Source of the DNA: Shinisaurus crocodilurus
Taxonomy: Eukaryota > Chordata > Lepidosauria > Squamata > Shinisauridae
Assembly: GCA_021292165.1 (NCBI GenBank)
Contig: CM037880.1
Location: 135,720,564 to 135,784,563, forward strand
Reading direction: 5' to 3'
DNA length: 64,000 bases
Of this stretch, positions 1 to 9,670 are shown in pieces. Made by a program: the position numbers and the translations under genes. A model generated the notes under the pieces. It ran no database searches. It was not told where the DNA came from and saw nothing but the letters and a program-made list of their open reading frames with translations. Position 1 is the first letter of the stretch, and every line of letters begins with the position of its first letter.

Positions 1-35
1 GGATAGAATCAATCAGTTCTCCATTTTGTAGAAAT

Positions 36-291
36 TACAGGCAGTCCCCAGGTTACGAATGAGTTCCGTTCTTAAGAATGTCTTTAAGTCGAATTTGTAT
101 GTAAGGTGGAACAGCATAGTGTTCTATACATTAAAATCTGCATTTACGCAAATTGCGTAAATTACACAAATTGCGTAGTATACTACGCTATGTACTCTAC
201 GTAAACGATGTAGCACTGGGGGACCGAGAAGTCTGTTCTTAAGTATGGGTTGTCTGTAAGTCGGATGTCCTTAACTCGGGGACTGCCTGTA
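36..291. mobile_element. Tigger/pogo-like MITE with TA target duplication
   Basis: The ends are inverted copies of CAGGCAGTCCCC(A/G)(G/A)GTTA (38-57 and about 270-289), flanked by TA on both sides (36-37, 290-291). The TA duplication and CAGG(C)-type end are typical of Tigger/pogo (Tc1-mariner superfamily) non-autonomous elements. The body is AT-rich and partly palindromic (repeated AAATTGCGTA at 138-175) and has no coding capacity. A 38-bp internal block (196-233) recurs in the foldback element near 24.28 kb. Confidence 0.8.
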
Positions 292-1110
292 TTAGCCTCT
301 GTGGAATTTCATTATCTATGTGTGTATCACAATGTATTTTGAACTTATTGCTATATGTGGTGATTATTGATAGTTGTGTGGTAATCTATAAAATGGAGAT
401 TTTTGCTACTGTAGGGAAGATATTAGTGCCCCCTGCTGTCTGTTTGAGAGCAGTATTTGTCTTTCTTAGCAGCAGTATTTTGTTATGCCATCAACTTTGC
501 ATACATATGTCCTGAAGTTGAAAAACAAGTTCTGAAAATTTTATTGAACTGAAAGTATGAGGAGAATGAATTCCAATTTGATTTCAGTGTAATCAGATTA
601 TAATTAGAAAAAGCATCAATTCTTTTAAAAATATAAGTTTAGTACTGAAGTATAAAAGTAAATTTAATCTGCTTGGAACTGATATAGTGTTGGTGCTGTA
701 GTACTGTACTTCGTGTGATTCAAATTCCTAATCATTACTGGCTTTAAAATAACATTTTAGAAATTAATCTTTAATTTATGAGTTCAAGTCCTTAAACCAC
801 ATTTGGTTTGTGTATCTCTCCCCCCTCCCCCTCCTGTCACATTGGGGAGTGAAATTAACCCACTTTGGTATGAGAATTGAGATTTTCAAGTATATCTTTT
901 TATGATCTAGACTGGAACTGGGGGTGGGAAGGGCATTCAGTCTTTTTAGCTCTCTAGATCAAATGTCATCAGCGGTCTCTTATTGTGTGAACACAGTGCT
1001 CTTTCCCCCTCTAGCCTATGTCTTCCAATAACAAAGGATAGAATTTTACCCTGGGTGCACTTTTCATTGCAGAATTTACACAGAAGTGGACCTACAACAT
1101 ATCATAGTTG
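292..1110. other. Non-coding AT-rich stretch, nothing recognised
   Basis: AT-rich sequence without a recognisable repeat boundary, inverted repeat or exon. The 65-codon open frame at 318-515 is not in a convincing coding context. A C-rich run lies at 819-834. Confidence 0.5.
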
Positions 1111-2613
1111 TTCTAGGGACAGTGATGGCGAACCTTTTTGAGCCCGAGTGCCCAAACTGCAACACAAAACCAACTTATTTATTTCAAAGTGCCAACACTG
1201 CAATTAAACCTGAATACCGGGGTTTTAGTTTAGTAAAAACAACTCATACAGCTGTCTGAACTAATTAACATCTTTTGTCTTAAAAGAAAAACACAATAAC
1301 AGGGCTTTCAATGATACAAACAGTTTTTTATTGAAAAAAACATCAACTCAAATTTTTTTAATAGTACTACATTGTACACATAGCCTGAAGGTAATTTAGA
1401 TACACTTTTTAAATAATTAGGCGCATGTATTTTTGGATAAGGGATTCTCAACTTGTAATATGATTATATGCCAGGCTGAAATTGTATGGGGCAAGCTTTA
1501 CTCTGGGTCCTTTCCCTGCTTCTACAGGTGTCGGATTAGTAAAAGTAAAAGTCAACCTGTACTAGGATGAGCAAGATAAACAAGAAAACTAAACGTGCTT
1601 AACACATTTTAAACAACCTTTATGTCTTGGACTGCAAACACTGCATTAGGTAAAAGTTTTGCATTGGGCATGCAATTTTTCAGGCTGTAGAAAGTTTATA
1701 GTTCTTATTTATGCTAAAAATGATTAGTGGTTTATAATTCATGTATAAATAAATGTAAATAAACGGGAGAGGGAAGATATCTGGAGGGGAGAGGAGAAGA
1801 CCTCAGACGTTTGGAGGAAAGAGGGGGGGGATTGTGATGAAGCCAGGGAGAATGTGGGGAAAGGAGAAGAAGGTGCTGGCTAGGAGGGAATGAGGCGGCT
1901 GGGGGGCAAGACGCGAGGGAAATGAAAAAAGAAGAAAGGGATGTAATACGAGCTTTACCTGGGCTCGATGGTCTCCGCCGCTTGCTCCTGTGTGGCGGCG
2001 GTGGCGGCCCGATCTCGTTCTTCTGAGCGGCGCAGAGCGTTCCCCGCACCGCTCAAGCCACCGCCTCTGGACCCACTGCCGGACCCGTCGCCGCCCGTCG
2101 CGTCATGTCCGGCGCGCTGGACCTCCGCGCTATGTTTTTGGCGGGGGGAACCAGGGCAACAGGGCTTAAACAGCCCTGTTGCCCTGGTTTCCCCCACCAG
2201 AAACATAGCGCGGGGGACCAGTGCGACGGACATGATGCGACGGACCGGCACGGGCGGCAAGGAGGCAACAGGTAGGCCCTTCAGCCCTGCCCGCCGCGTC
2301 ACGGCCTGAGCCCGGGCGCGCAGCATGATGCTGCCTCACGCCGCTGCTGGGGAGTGTTGGCGCCAGGGGGTGACTCTGCCAGGCCTGCCCGCCCCGCCCC
2401 AGGAGGACCTTTTCAGCCCTTCCCCAGCAGAGGAGGCGGCCTGCGGGATGCCGGGCGACACGGAGCAGGCAGGAGTGGCCGCTTCCCCCCCCTGCTCTTG
2501 AGCTCTGTTCGAGCTCTGTGCCCCTGGCGACCTATGGCTCGCGTGTCAGCAGAGCGGTCCCCACGTGCCAGCTGTGGCACGTGTGCCATAGGTTCGCCAT
2601 CACTGTTCTAGGA
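1111..2613. mobile_element. hAT DNA transposon, non-autonomous, 1.49 kb
   Basis: The element runs from CAGTGATGGCGAACCT at 1120 to the inverted AGGTTCGCCATCACTG ending at 2605. It is flanked by TTCTAGGGA (1111-1119) and TTCTAGGA (2606-2613), a near-perfect 8-bp target duplication. CAGTG ends with an 8-bp duplication are the hAT (Charlie-like) signature. The left half is AT-rich. The right half (about 1930-2560) is strongly GC- and CpG-rich and contains a long inverted repeat. Overlapping open frames on both strands in the GC-rich part show no transposase motifs, so I treat them as compositional artefacts. Confidence 0.85.
2094..2243. repeat. Long inverted repeat inside the hAT element
   Basis: Arms of about 73 bp (2094-2166 and 2172-2243) pair around a 5-nt centre. 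The innermost stem AACAGGGCT/AGCCCTGTT is perfect and is extended by CCAGGGC/GCCCTGG and CGCGCTATGTTT-like segments, with a few mismatches farther out. Transcribed RNA would fold into one long hairpin. The arms are CpG-rich. Confidence 0.8.
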
Positions 2614-3456
2614 TATTATCACCTACACGGTATTAAACACTGTCTCCAAAGTTCAGTGAGTTACTATTTACAGTTTTCTTTCTGTTTACAAAAAGTGCCT
2701 GGAACAAAAAATAATCCAGAAAACCCAGCTGATTCCAGTGTTCGGGGTCCTTTTTTGTCCCACCCAATGGAATGTGTTGGGCTGAAATATTTCCAACAAA
2801 AACTGAGCCAGGGAATTAGATTTAATGCCCATACAGAGTTTTCTTTCTGAAAACCAAAAATAAGACTATGACAAAAATACCACAGGAAATCGATTGATTT
2901 TTAACATTGGAGTATGTTTATGTCCCAGCCAGTGGTAAGTATTGGGATAAGAAAAAGGGCTCATTGGGGTGGAAAAAAAAGAAGCTCCTACAATACAGGA
3001 AAGCAGAATTAAGTGCTTTCATTTGTAACCACACACATGGTATTGTGTTTGGGATACTTAACTATCTCAAGGTACATTTGAATGTGGCTCAGGATAGTAG
3101 AATACTCCCGAAACCATTTGTCAGTTCCTTTGTTTTTGTTTATGAGACAGCCACATGTGTATTATAGATGTATACATACAAAGTAAATGATGGCTTTGAA
3201 GTGATTGAGCACTAGAATCTAATCCTCTTGGAAATGAATGATAATATATCCTTTTGGGGGGCTAACACTTACCCAAAATATTTTGGAACATAGTTGCAAC
3301 TAACATATGTTTTTATTTCTTAGATATCTAATAAACCACAGATTTCAGACACATGGTTGCAGAAATAGGCCTGATTCAGCCAACGTTAAATGCCCTTAAG
3401 TACCAGTGACTTCAGTGGGAGAGTTAAGCATATGCTTAGATCACACACAGTGAGAT
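2614..3456. other. Non-coding stretch, nothing recognised
   Basis: No repeat end, hairpin or exon identified. Open frames of 60-110 codons here lack domains and splice context. Confidence 0.45.
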
Positions 3457-3925
3457 TTAGGGTGCAATTCTATGGCCTCCCAACCTTGCCTGGCAGGCCA
3501 TAGGATAGGTCAGAGTCCCTGCTGTGACCTCGGAAATGCCTTCTGAGGTCGCAGGCTCGCAGCTGGAACTCCGCCTGTGGAGCACCCTCCTCCCCTTTTG
3601 CAGCCGGCACGGTTCTTTCCGTGCTGGCTGGGCTCTGAAGATGGAAGACCATCTTCGGAACTGGGGGGGGGGGGCGTTCCCGGGTGTGGGGAGGGGAAGA
3701 GCAAGGCTCCACCATCCTCTGAGGAATCCAGGTGGTGCCTCAGCCTCTCCTCCTTGCAAGGAGGGGGAAAACATTTAGACAGCTGAAACCCGCCATCTAA
3801 ATGTTTTGTAGGGCAAGGGGAGTGCGGCAGCAATCCAAGACGCCATGCTGCTCCCGTCTTCCATTGGATCCCTGTAATCCTCCGAGTTCGGAGGGTTACA
3901 TGCACATTGGATGGGGGTGTTAAAA
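3457..3925. mobile_element. Harbinger-like DNA element, diverged
   Basis: Begins TTA-GGGTGCAATTCTATGG at 3457. A related element near 29.31 kb begins GGGAGCAATCCTATG and ends GGATTGCACCC, and both contain TCCGAGTTCGG near their right end (3883-3893 here). The right terminus near 3920 is diverged. It contains a G run (3664-3674) and GC-rich inverted segments. The 3-bp TTA-like target and GGGTGCAATCC ends suggest PIF/Harbinger; this is an inference. Confidence 0.5.
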
Positions 3926-4219
3926 TGCTTAATTTTAATTAGATTGGACAAAATGTGAACATAGTAGAATTCAAAAAAAAAATCAGGGCATCTGAAGATG
4001 ACCTTGGCTCCCCCTCCCCTCCAAAACGGGTATTTCTCAGTAGTGCTTTTTCATGTCGATGTCAGGCTATAGTTAATCCAGCGAGGAGTCTCTTTAGAGA
4101 AAATAATTGTCTGGCAATTCTCCAAATGTTTTGGAATCCTGACTTTAGAGGTGAAGGCCAATTTATCCTGTAGTGCAATTACCCATGTAGGGTTATATAA
4201 GTTTTCCTTATGTTTTAGC

Positions 4220-4558
4220 ATTGGCCTGGTTAGCACGCAATGGTTAGCACGCATTGGTTAGCATGCAATGACAACCCAGAGTATGGGTTGTCATTCAGTT
4301 GTGGGTTGTCATTATGTGCGAATCCTGCACTAGGTTTAACTGTGGGTTAAACATGAACAACCCATGAAGAGAACCCATGGTTTGTTGTTGGGTTGTGAAC
4401 TCTGGATTGTTCAGGGTTAACAATCAATTGTTAAACCATAATGCAGGATTCACACATCATGACAATCCACGATTCAGCAACAACCCATGATTCAATGACA
4501 ACTCATACTCAATTTGTACTCTCGGTTGTCATTACAGTACATGCGAACCAGGTCATTG
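4220..4558. mobile_element. MITE with CCTGGTT termini and palindromic core
   Basis: The left end GCCTGGTTAGCACGCAATG (about 4224) pairs with the right end ATGCGAACCAGGT (about 4541-4553). The body is a chain of inverted and direct copies of ACCCA/TGGGTTGTCAT motifs. The central segment CCATGAAGAGAACCCATGG (4363-4381) recurs at about 52285 in another MITE, so the two share ancestry. No coding capacity. Confidence 0.65.
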
Positions 4559-4667
4559 TGTTGTAATTAAGAACAGAGAGTTGCATCCAATGTTTGTCTT
4601 GACTAACTTAAGTCCCATTTATTTCTGTGGGTGTACTCTAAGTAGGGCAAGCATTGGATACCACCCA

Positions 4668-4945
4668 GAAGAAGAGCCTTGCTGGATCATGCCAAAACGT
4701 CCATCTACTCCAGCAACTTGTTTCCCACAGTCATCAACCAGATGCCCCAATGGGAAGCCCACAAGCGGCATGAATGCAAAAGTTATCTCCTGTTGCTGCT
4801 TCCCAGCAACTGGTATTCAGTGGCATATTGTCCCTGAACATGGAGCTTCCATATAGTTGCCATGACTAGTAGTGATACTTATCCTCCATGAATTGTCTAA
4901 GCCCCTTTTAAAGTGATCTAAAGGCAGTATCCAGTGCTACTGCTG
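4668..4945 (-). mobile_element. CR1/L3-like LINE 3' end, truncated
   Basis: The sequence AAGAGCCTTGCTGGATCATG at 4671 and the following text (snippets CCATCTACTCCAGCA, TAGTGATACTTATCCTCCATG) match the 3' end of the same LINE subfamily seen at 8584-9513, 53285-53790 and 57158-57410. It is 5'-truncated on the minus strand and abuts the left end of the next MITE. Confidence 0.7.
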
Positions 4946-5023
4946 CGCTAGTGGAAACAGCTACTAGTGCAATGGGAAGCTAGTGCAACTACCAGTTCCA
5001 GCAAGAGACAAGTCAGCAGAGCA

Positions 5024-5865
5024 ATTGCAGCATTTGTTAGTATCTAGGTTTGGCCCAGCTGCTTTTACAGCAGCAGAGTCTCTGACATTGTAAGAAGCAC
5101 TTATTTAGGCTGGTCAGGCAAAGCAACCCATGAGCCATGTCTATAAATACTTGTTCTTGGTGAATAAATATGATTAATATATATGGTAAATAAAACAGGG
5201 TTTTAAGCAGGAATGGAATGGGGAATTGGATTGTCCCATTCTGCCTAATCAGTGGATTGCTGTGTTGGCATCTATACCTGTCACATCTGTGGATCTTAGG
5301 CTGCCTCTTATTCAACAAAAACATTTAGTTCATGTATGTTAGATGCCCCAATGTCTCTTTAATAAGAGATTGCCTAATTCAGCTAATTGCTGGTGGTACA
5401 ATACAGCTAATGCTTCTTTTAAGCATATGTTTTGGCAATGTCCCAATAGTTACGTACTTCTTTTTGGGTGGAGGTTATTACACAGATAAATTTTGTACTG
5501 GAACATTCTTTAATATTCACTGTTGTACATGCGCTTTAAAATTATTTACCTGCTTCATGGAAATTAATGAATGGTCAGTGTAAATGAATTCTCTGCGGCC
5601 TCTTGACAGCTAAAAGACTGATATTACAACATGGGCAGGATAAATGCTCATCTCCTATAATGCAGTGGATTGAGGACTTTATAATGCTTTCAACATTTGA
5701 ACAGTGGCATATAGATACCACCGTCAAATGGTCCACTTTTGTTGAAACCTGTGCATAATTCCTGGTAAGTTTCATTTTCTTATATATGCATTTCATATGT
5801 ATTAATTGCTATGGATATATAAAAAATTGTGTATGTATTAAAATTTATGTATTAAAAAAAAATTA
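5024..5865 (+). mobile_element. L1-type LINE, 5'-truncated ORF2 3' end
   Basis: Flanked by AAGTCAGCAGAGC (about 5010-5022) and AAGTCAGCAAAGC (about 5866-5878), a 12/13 target duplication. In the plus frame around 5200-5450 there is a degenerate ORF2 C-terminus with QW followed by FKHMFWQCPN, the HMFWxCP signature of L1-clade elements. It ends in an A-rich tail (5846-5864). Frameshifts and stops make it inactive. It sits inside the palindromic MITE described at 4943-7632. Confidence 0.7.
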
Positions 5866-6422
5866 AAAGTCAGCAAAGCTCCCTTCTGTACCTCTGCTGA
5901 CTTTTCCTATTCTGAGAGTGGTTGTTTTGACTATTTTCCTGGGTTGCACTAGCAAGTGCTAGTTTCCCGTTGCGCTAGCAGTCATTCCCACTAGTGCAGT
6001 GGTCCCCAACCTTTTTCGAGTCGCGACCCCCTTTTGTAATGGCAAAGTAACCGGGGACCCCTCACCACATTTGCATAAATTTGCATTTTGGTGGGGTAAA
6101 GAAAACACATGAAAAATAGATTTTTCAGAATATAATTTAATTTAACCTAATATTCATTAAAGGTGGTAAAGCCAAATTTAAGGTAATCTTCTGAATCTTT
6201 CCGTTTTTTCTCCATGGGTACAGATTTCCGAAAATATAAATAAAAAATCTTTTTTGAGGAAAAACAATTTCTTTTTGTATTTCTATTGTTGTACTTGCTC
6301 ACCTGCCCTTCCTCTCTTTGGACTCTGGATGTTAGTGGAAATAGGGCCCAACAGGGAGCAGGCAAGTGAGCGGATTTATTTGACTAGCAGCCAGCTTTGT
6401 ATCAGAAAGGAGAAGACATGTT

Positions 6423-6673
6423 TATTTGTTTATTTATTTTATTTGTTATATTTATACCCCACCTTTTTTCCTGCAAGGAACCCAAGGGGGCTTACATAAT
6501 CCTCCTCCTCCTCTCCACTTTATCCTCACAACAACCCTGTGAGGTAGGTTAGGCTGAGAGTAAATGACTGGCTCAAAGTAACCCAGTGAGTTTCATGGCC
6601 AAGTGGGGACTAGAACCCGGATATCCCAAGTCCCAGTCCAACACTCTCACAATTACGCCACACTGGCTCTCTG
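6423..6673 (-). mobile_element. tRNA-headed CORE/MIR-like SINE with L2-type tail
   Basis: Read on the minus strand it starts near 6672 with a Pol III A-box-like TGGCGTAATTG and a B box GGTTCTAGTCC (rc of 6608-6620). A MIR-like core follows (GACTTGGGAT, TTACTTTGAGCCAGTCA), and a tail AAGCCCCCTTGGGTTCC...GTGGGGTATAAAT ending in TAAA-type repeats (6423-6450). The tail resembles L2 3' ends, consistent with L2-dependent mobilisation. It is inserted in the hAT element. Confidence 0.75.
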
Positions 6674-6745
6674 TTCTGCTGGAGACAGCTAAAAATAGTT
6701 CTGCAATAGCCACAGAAGCAAGTGAAATGAAATTCATTCACACAG

Positions 6746-6778
6746 TCTCTCTCACTCTCTCTCTCACACACACACACT
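6746..6778. repeat. (CT)n(CA)n microsatellite
   Basis: A short tract of CTCTCTCACT units followed by ACACACACAC within the hAT element. Confidence 0.85.
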
Positions 6779-7185
6779 TCATTTTCACTCAGAAGAAGCC
6801 ATAGTTCAGTGAAACTCTTCCCAATGAGTGTGTCAAAAAATACCATAACGTGAGCTCTCCAAGTGGTGTTAAGTACCTTCTCCCAACAGAATTATAGCCA
6901 GCAGCACGCCTCACTGCTTTGCATTGGGGCTGCCAAAATCTCGAAGGGTTAAGGAGGAAGTAAGCACACTTGCCTTTGTGCAAATAATCAAGTCGCCCAG
7001 GTCGTCCTCGTGCTGCCGCTCCCCCTCCCCCAGCTGGCTGCGTCTGAGAAGGAAGGGCTGGGTGGAATGCCCTCCACCCTCCCCTCACCCCTGGATGCTG
7101 CCGCGACCACCTCCCCTTTCCAGCCCAACAACAGCTCAATCTGCCCCCTCCTCCAACTCGTTCTTACAGAGATCTTCAACAGCAG

Positions 7186-7242
7186 CAGCAGCAGCAGGAG
7201 GAAGAAGCGCGTGTTGGCGGCAACTGCAGGCAGCGTCGTCTC

Positions 7243-7277
<35 letters not shown>

Positions 7278-7410
7278 CAGCATGAGGAGGAGGAGGCGAG
7301 ATGTTGGCGGCAACTGCAGGCAGCGACTCACTCACTCACTCACTCACTCCAGCACAAGGAGGAGAAGCACGAGGCGAAGGAGGTGCTTGGCGGCAACTGC
7401 AGGCAGCGGC
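7186..7410. repeat. Three-copy minisatellite with internal microsatellites
   Basis: GGCGGCAACTGCAGGCAGCG occurs at about 7216, 7307 and 7390 (period 83-91 bp). Each is preceded by AGGAGGAG-type sequence. The spacers are filled by different simple repeats: (CT)n(CA)n at 7236-7277 and (CACT)n at 7329-7349. This is a tandem expansion inside the hAT element. Confidence 0.8.
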
Positions 7411-7633
7411 TCCTTCTCAAGGCTCACGTGCCTGTTACCCATAAAGCACCAGTGTAGGCGCGCGCGCACTCTCCTTCTCCAGCAATTGGATTGCAAGCGC
7501 CTGGTGCTGTAGGAAAATACCTCCCCCTCCCTCCCTCCTTCCAGTATAGCTGGCGACCCCCCAGAAAGCATGTCGCGACCCCCTTGGGGGTCCCGACCCC
7601 CAGGTTGGAGAACGTTGCACTAGTGCAATGTGT

Positions 7634-7828
7634 TTAGGACCATCTTCTATCTGGTAACCTGTGTCCTCACTGTGGGAAGCTGTGTGGATCTAGAATTGGC
7701 CTCCACAGTCACTTACGGACCCATCGCTAGAGTCTACACAATCTTCTTTAGAATTTCCTCCTTTTATCCCGGAAGACAATCTTACTCGGTCACGAGTGAT
7801 CGCCTGATGGATGATGGATGATGGTTTA
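7634..7828 (+). mobile_element. 3' fragment of C2H2-tailed non-LTR LINE
   Basis: On the opposite strand this matches the 46.58-46.80 kb element: ACCATCTTCTATCTGGTAAC, GGATCTAGAATTGGCCTCCA, CACGAGTGATCGCCTGA. It therefore carries the end of the same ORF and its 3' UTR, ending in a (GATG)-type tail (7803-7828). Only the last residues of the coding part remain. Confidence 0.75.
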
Positions 7829-7954
7829 GAACTGGTGAATTGCTAGCAATGGACACTGCCATAAGCTACTGGCCATCACCACATCTTGTGGCAGCAAACC
7901 TATTTATTAAATACATTTATATACTGCTATCCATATTTAAAATACCTCTATTTA

Positions 7955-8470
7955 AAATGTATGGTGTAAAGAAGTATTTTCTTCTCTCCTGAATTTCCTG
8001 CCAATTAGATGTCCTGTGATTTCTAGTATTATGAGAGAAAGAGAAACTTCCCTCTCTCCACTTTCTTCACATCATGCTTAATTTTATAAACTTCTATTTT
8101 GTCTTTTATTTTCTAAATTAAAATGCACCAAATGTTGTAGCCTTCCCTCATATGGAAGTAATTCTAGTCCCTTGATCATTTTTTGGGTACCTTTTGTACA
8201 ATATTCTTTTTGAGATGGGCTGACCAGAACTATACATACTATTCCAATAAGACCTGTATAAGAGCATTATGATACTATCAGTCTTGTTTTCAGTCCCTGG
8301 AATTCACCTTTTTTCCACAGCTGACAGATATTGCTAACTACAGTGACATACCTGTGTATGCTCAGCCCTGTTGAGGTATCACAGCCTTGCTGCAATTAAT
8401 TCTATTTTCCTGTCTCCCACACTGAAATCTTCCTATTTCCCTCAGATTCCAGTTACCCACTTCTGGAAAT
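7955..8470 (-). mobile_element. CR1/L3-like LINE fragment, old
   Basis: Parallels the 9.05-9.50 kb copy: GGTGTAAAGAAGTA, AGTATTATGAGAGAAAGAG, CCTTGATCATTTTTTGGG and CAGAACTATACATAC correspond to segments there in the same order. It is 5'-truncated and diverged, with no open frame. From about 8330 to 8470 the match is lost. Confidence 0.65.
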
Positions 8471-8818
8471 TCAGTAATCAGGCGGTGGATTCTTATCTCT
8501 AGGCTCTAGACCTGTTATGACATAAGAGCTGAATCCCTAAGTAAAACAGTAGCACAAGCTGAGAACAACACTGCCATTTCCTCCAGGAATGTATGTTCTT
8601 ACATAAGACAAACATAAGAAGAGCTGTGCTGGATCAGGCCAAGGGTCCATGTAGTCCAGCATTCTGTTCACACAGTGGCCAACCAGCTTCCCGCGGGATC
8701 CCACAAGCAGGACATGAGTGCAACAGCACCCTCCTGCCCATGTTCCCCAGCAGCTGGTGTACATAGGCATACTGCCTCTGATACTGCATATAGCAAAAGG
8801 ACTGGTAGCCATTGATAG

Positions 8819-8970
8819 CCTTATCCCAGGGCTCTCCAACCTTGGGTCCCCAGGTGTTGCTGGCCTACAGCTCCCAGCATACCCAGCCAGCATGGCTAAT
8901 GGCAAGGGATTGTGGGAGCTGTAGTCCAGCAACATCTGGGGACCCAAGGTTGGATAGCCCTGCCTTACCC
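8819..8970. mobile_element. hAT foldback MITE (136 bp) with 8-bp TSD
   Basis: The ends CAGGGCTCTCCAACCTTGGG (8827) and the inverted CCCAAGGTTGGATAGCCCTG (to 8962) close a near palindrome containing CTACAGCTCCCAGCAT. Flanks are CCTTATCC (8819-8826) and CCTTACCC (8963-8970), 7/8 identical. It is inserted in the L3-like 3' UTR. Confidence 0.85.
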
Positions 8971-9226
8971 TCTGTGAATTTGTCTAATCCCCTTTTAGAG
9001 CCATCCTAGTTGGTGGTCATCACTACTTCTTATGGGAATGAATTCTGTAGTTCAACTATGCACTGTGTAAAGAAGCACTTACTTTTATCTGGCCTGAATC
9101 TCCCAACAATCAGCTTCATGGAATGACCCAGGGTACTAGTATTATGAGAGAAGGAGAAAAATGTCTCCCTATCCACTTTCTCCATACCATACATAATTTT
9201 GTAGACCTCTGTTATGTCTCTCCTCC

Positions 9227-9511
9227 TTACTCACTTTTTTCTAAGCTAAACAATCCCAGCTGTTGTAACCTTTGCTCATAGGGGAGTTGATCCAGCCCCT
9301 TGATCATTTTAGTTGCCCTTATCTGCTCTTTTTCCAGTTCCACACTATCCTCTTTTAGGTGCGGTGACCAGAACTGTACACAGTATTCCAAGTGTGGTTG
9401 CATCATAGATTTGTATGAGGGGAGAATGATCTTTTCTGTTTTATTTTCAATTCCTTTGGCTAACATGGAATTTACCTTTTTCACAGCAGCTGCATGCTGG
9501 GTCGACATTTT
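9227..9511 (-). pseudogene. CR1/L3-like RT C-terminal fragment
   Basis: About 95 codons remain open with no stop. Residues such as MLAKGIENKT, MMQPHLEYCVQFWSPHLKED and ATKMIKGLDQLPYEQRL are the region after the RT catalytic domain in CR1/L3 ORF2. The Trp after CVQF is retained, whereas it is a stop in the main CR1 at 14.72 kb. The open frame continues into the neighbouring SINE tail at its N-terminal side, so the apparent start codon is not meaningful. The catalytic FADD box and endonuclease are missing, so it cannot be active. Confidence 0.75.
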
Positions 9512-9513
9512 TT

Positions 9514-9670
9514 CATAGATCATAGAGTTGGAAGGGGCCTACAAGGCCATCGGGTTCCACCCCCTGCTCAATGCAGGAAACTAGAGGAGGGGTCTCCCAT
9601 CCAAGTAATAACCAGGCCTGACCCTGCTTAGCTTTCCACACTCAGACAAGCTGAGCCAGCATAAGCCACA
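9514..9670 (-). mobile_element. 5S rRNA-headed, CR1-tailed SINE, copy 1
   Basis: On the minus strand the head GCTGGCTCAGCTTGTCTGAG is followed by AAAGCTAAGCAGGGTCAGGC and TTGGATGGGAGACC (rc of 9590-9640). These match the A box, intermediate element and C box of the 5S rRNA internal promoter. It then switches to CTGCATTGAGCAGGGGGT and GGCCTTGTAGGCCCCTTCCA and ends ATGATCTATGA, which is the CR1 3' end. Copies 2 and 3 (31.95 and 50.19 kb) have the same junction. Confidence 0.82.

Larger units (their letters stand above)
5997..7617. mobile_element. hAT DNA transposon, non-autonomous, 1.62 kb
   Basis: The left end CAGTGGTCCCCAACCTTTTT (5997) and right end AGGTTGGAGAACGTTG (ending 7617) are inverted. 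A perfect 8-bp duplication CACTAGTG lies at 5989-5996 and 7618-7625. The terminal GTCGCGACCCCC motif is present near both ends. The body has a nested CORE-SINE, (CT)n(CA)n tracts and a three-copy minisatellite. No transposase frame is present. Confidence 0.92.
4943..7632. mobile_element. Palindromic MITE split by L1 and hAT insertions
   Basis: The left terminus (4943-5022: GCGCTAGTGG, ACTAGTGCAATGGGAAGCTA) is the inverted counterpart of sequence at 5934-5996 plus 7618-7632 (GTTGCACTAGC, TTTCCCGTTGCGCTAG, ACTAGTGCAATG). Removing the L1 (5024-5865) and the hAT (5997-7617, with one TSD copy) leaves about 250 bp that would be a foldback MITE. The superfamily is unclear because no outer target duplication is convincing. 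Confidence 0.6.
8584..9513 (-). mobile_element. CR1/L3-like LINE, 5'-truncated, with RT C-terminus
   Basis: The 3' end is at about 8584 (AACATAAGAAGAGCTGTGCT) with a TTCTTATGT-like tail on the minus strand. The 5' end is cut at about 9513 where a 5S-headed SINE adjoins. It includes the reverse-transcriptase C-terminal region (9227-9511) and a 3' UTR of roughly 600 bp. A 136-bp hAT MITE (8827-8962) interrupts it. The subfamily differs from the main CR1 at 14.2-18.6 kb in 3' UTR and tail. Confidence 0.8.

Noticed and set aside
1732..2611. Overlapping 70-120-codon open frames on both strands (1732-2326, 1968-2611)
   Set aside because: They fall in the CpG-rich body of the hAT element and are Pro/Arg/Ala-rich in every frame with no transposase or other domain, so open frames are expected from composition.
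6924..7457. 177-codon plus-strand ORF, Ser/Arg/His-rich
   Set aside because: It is translated microsatellite and minisatellite sequence inside the hAT element.
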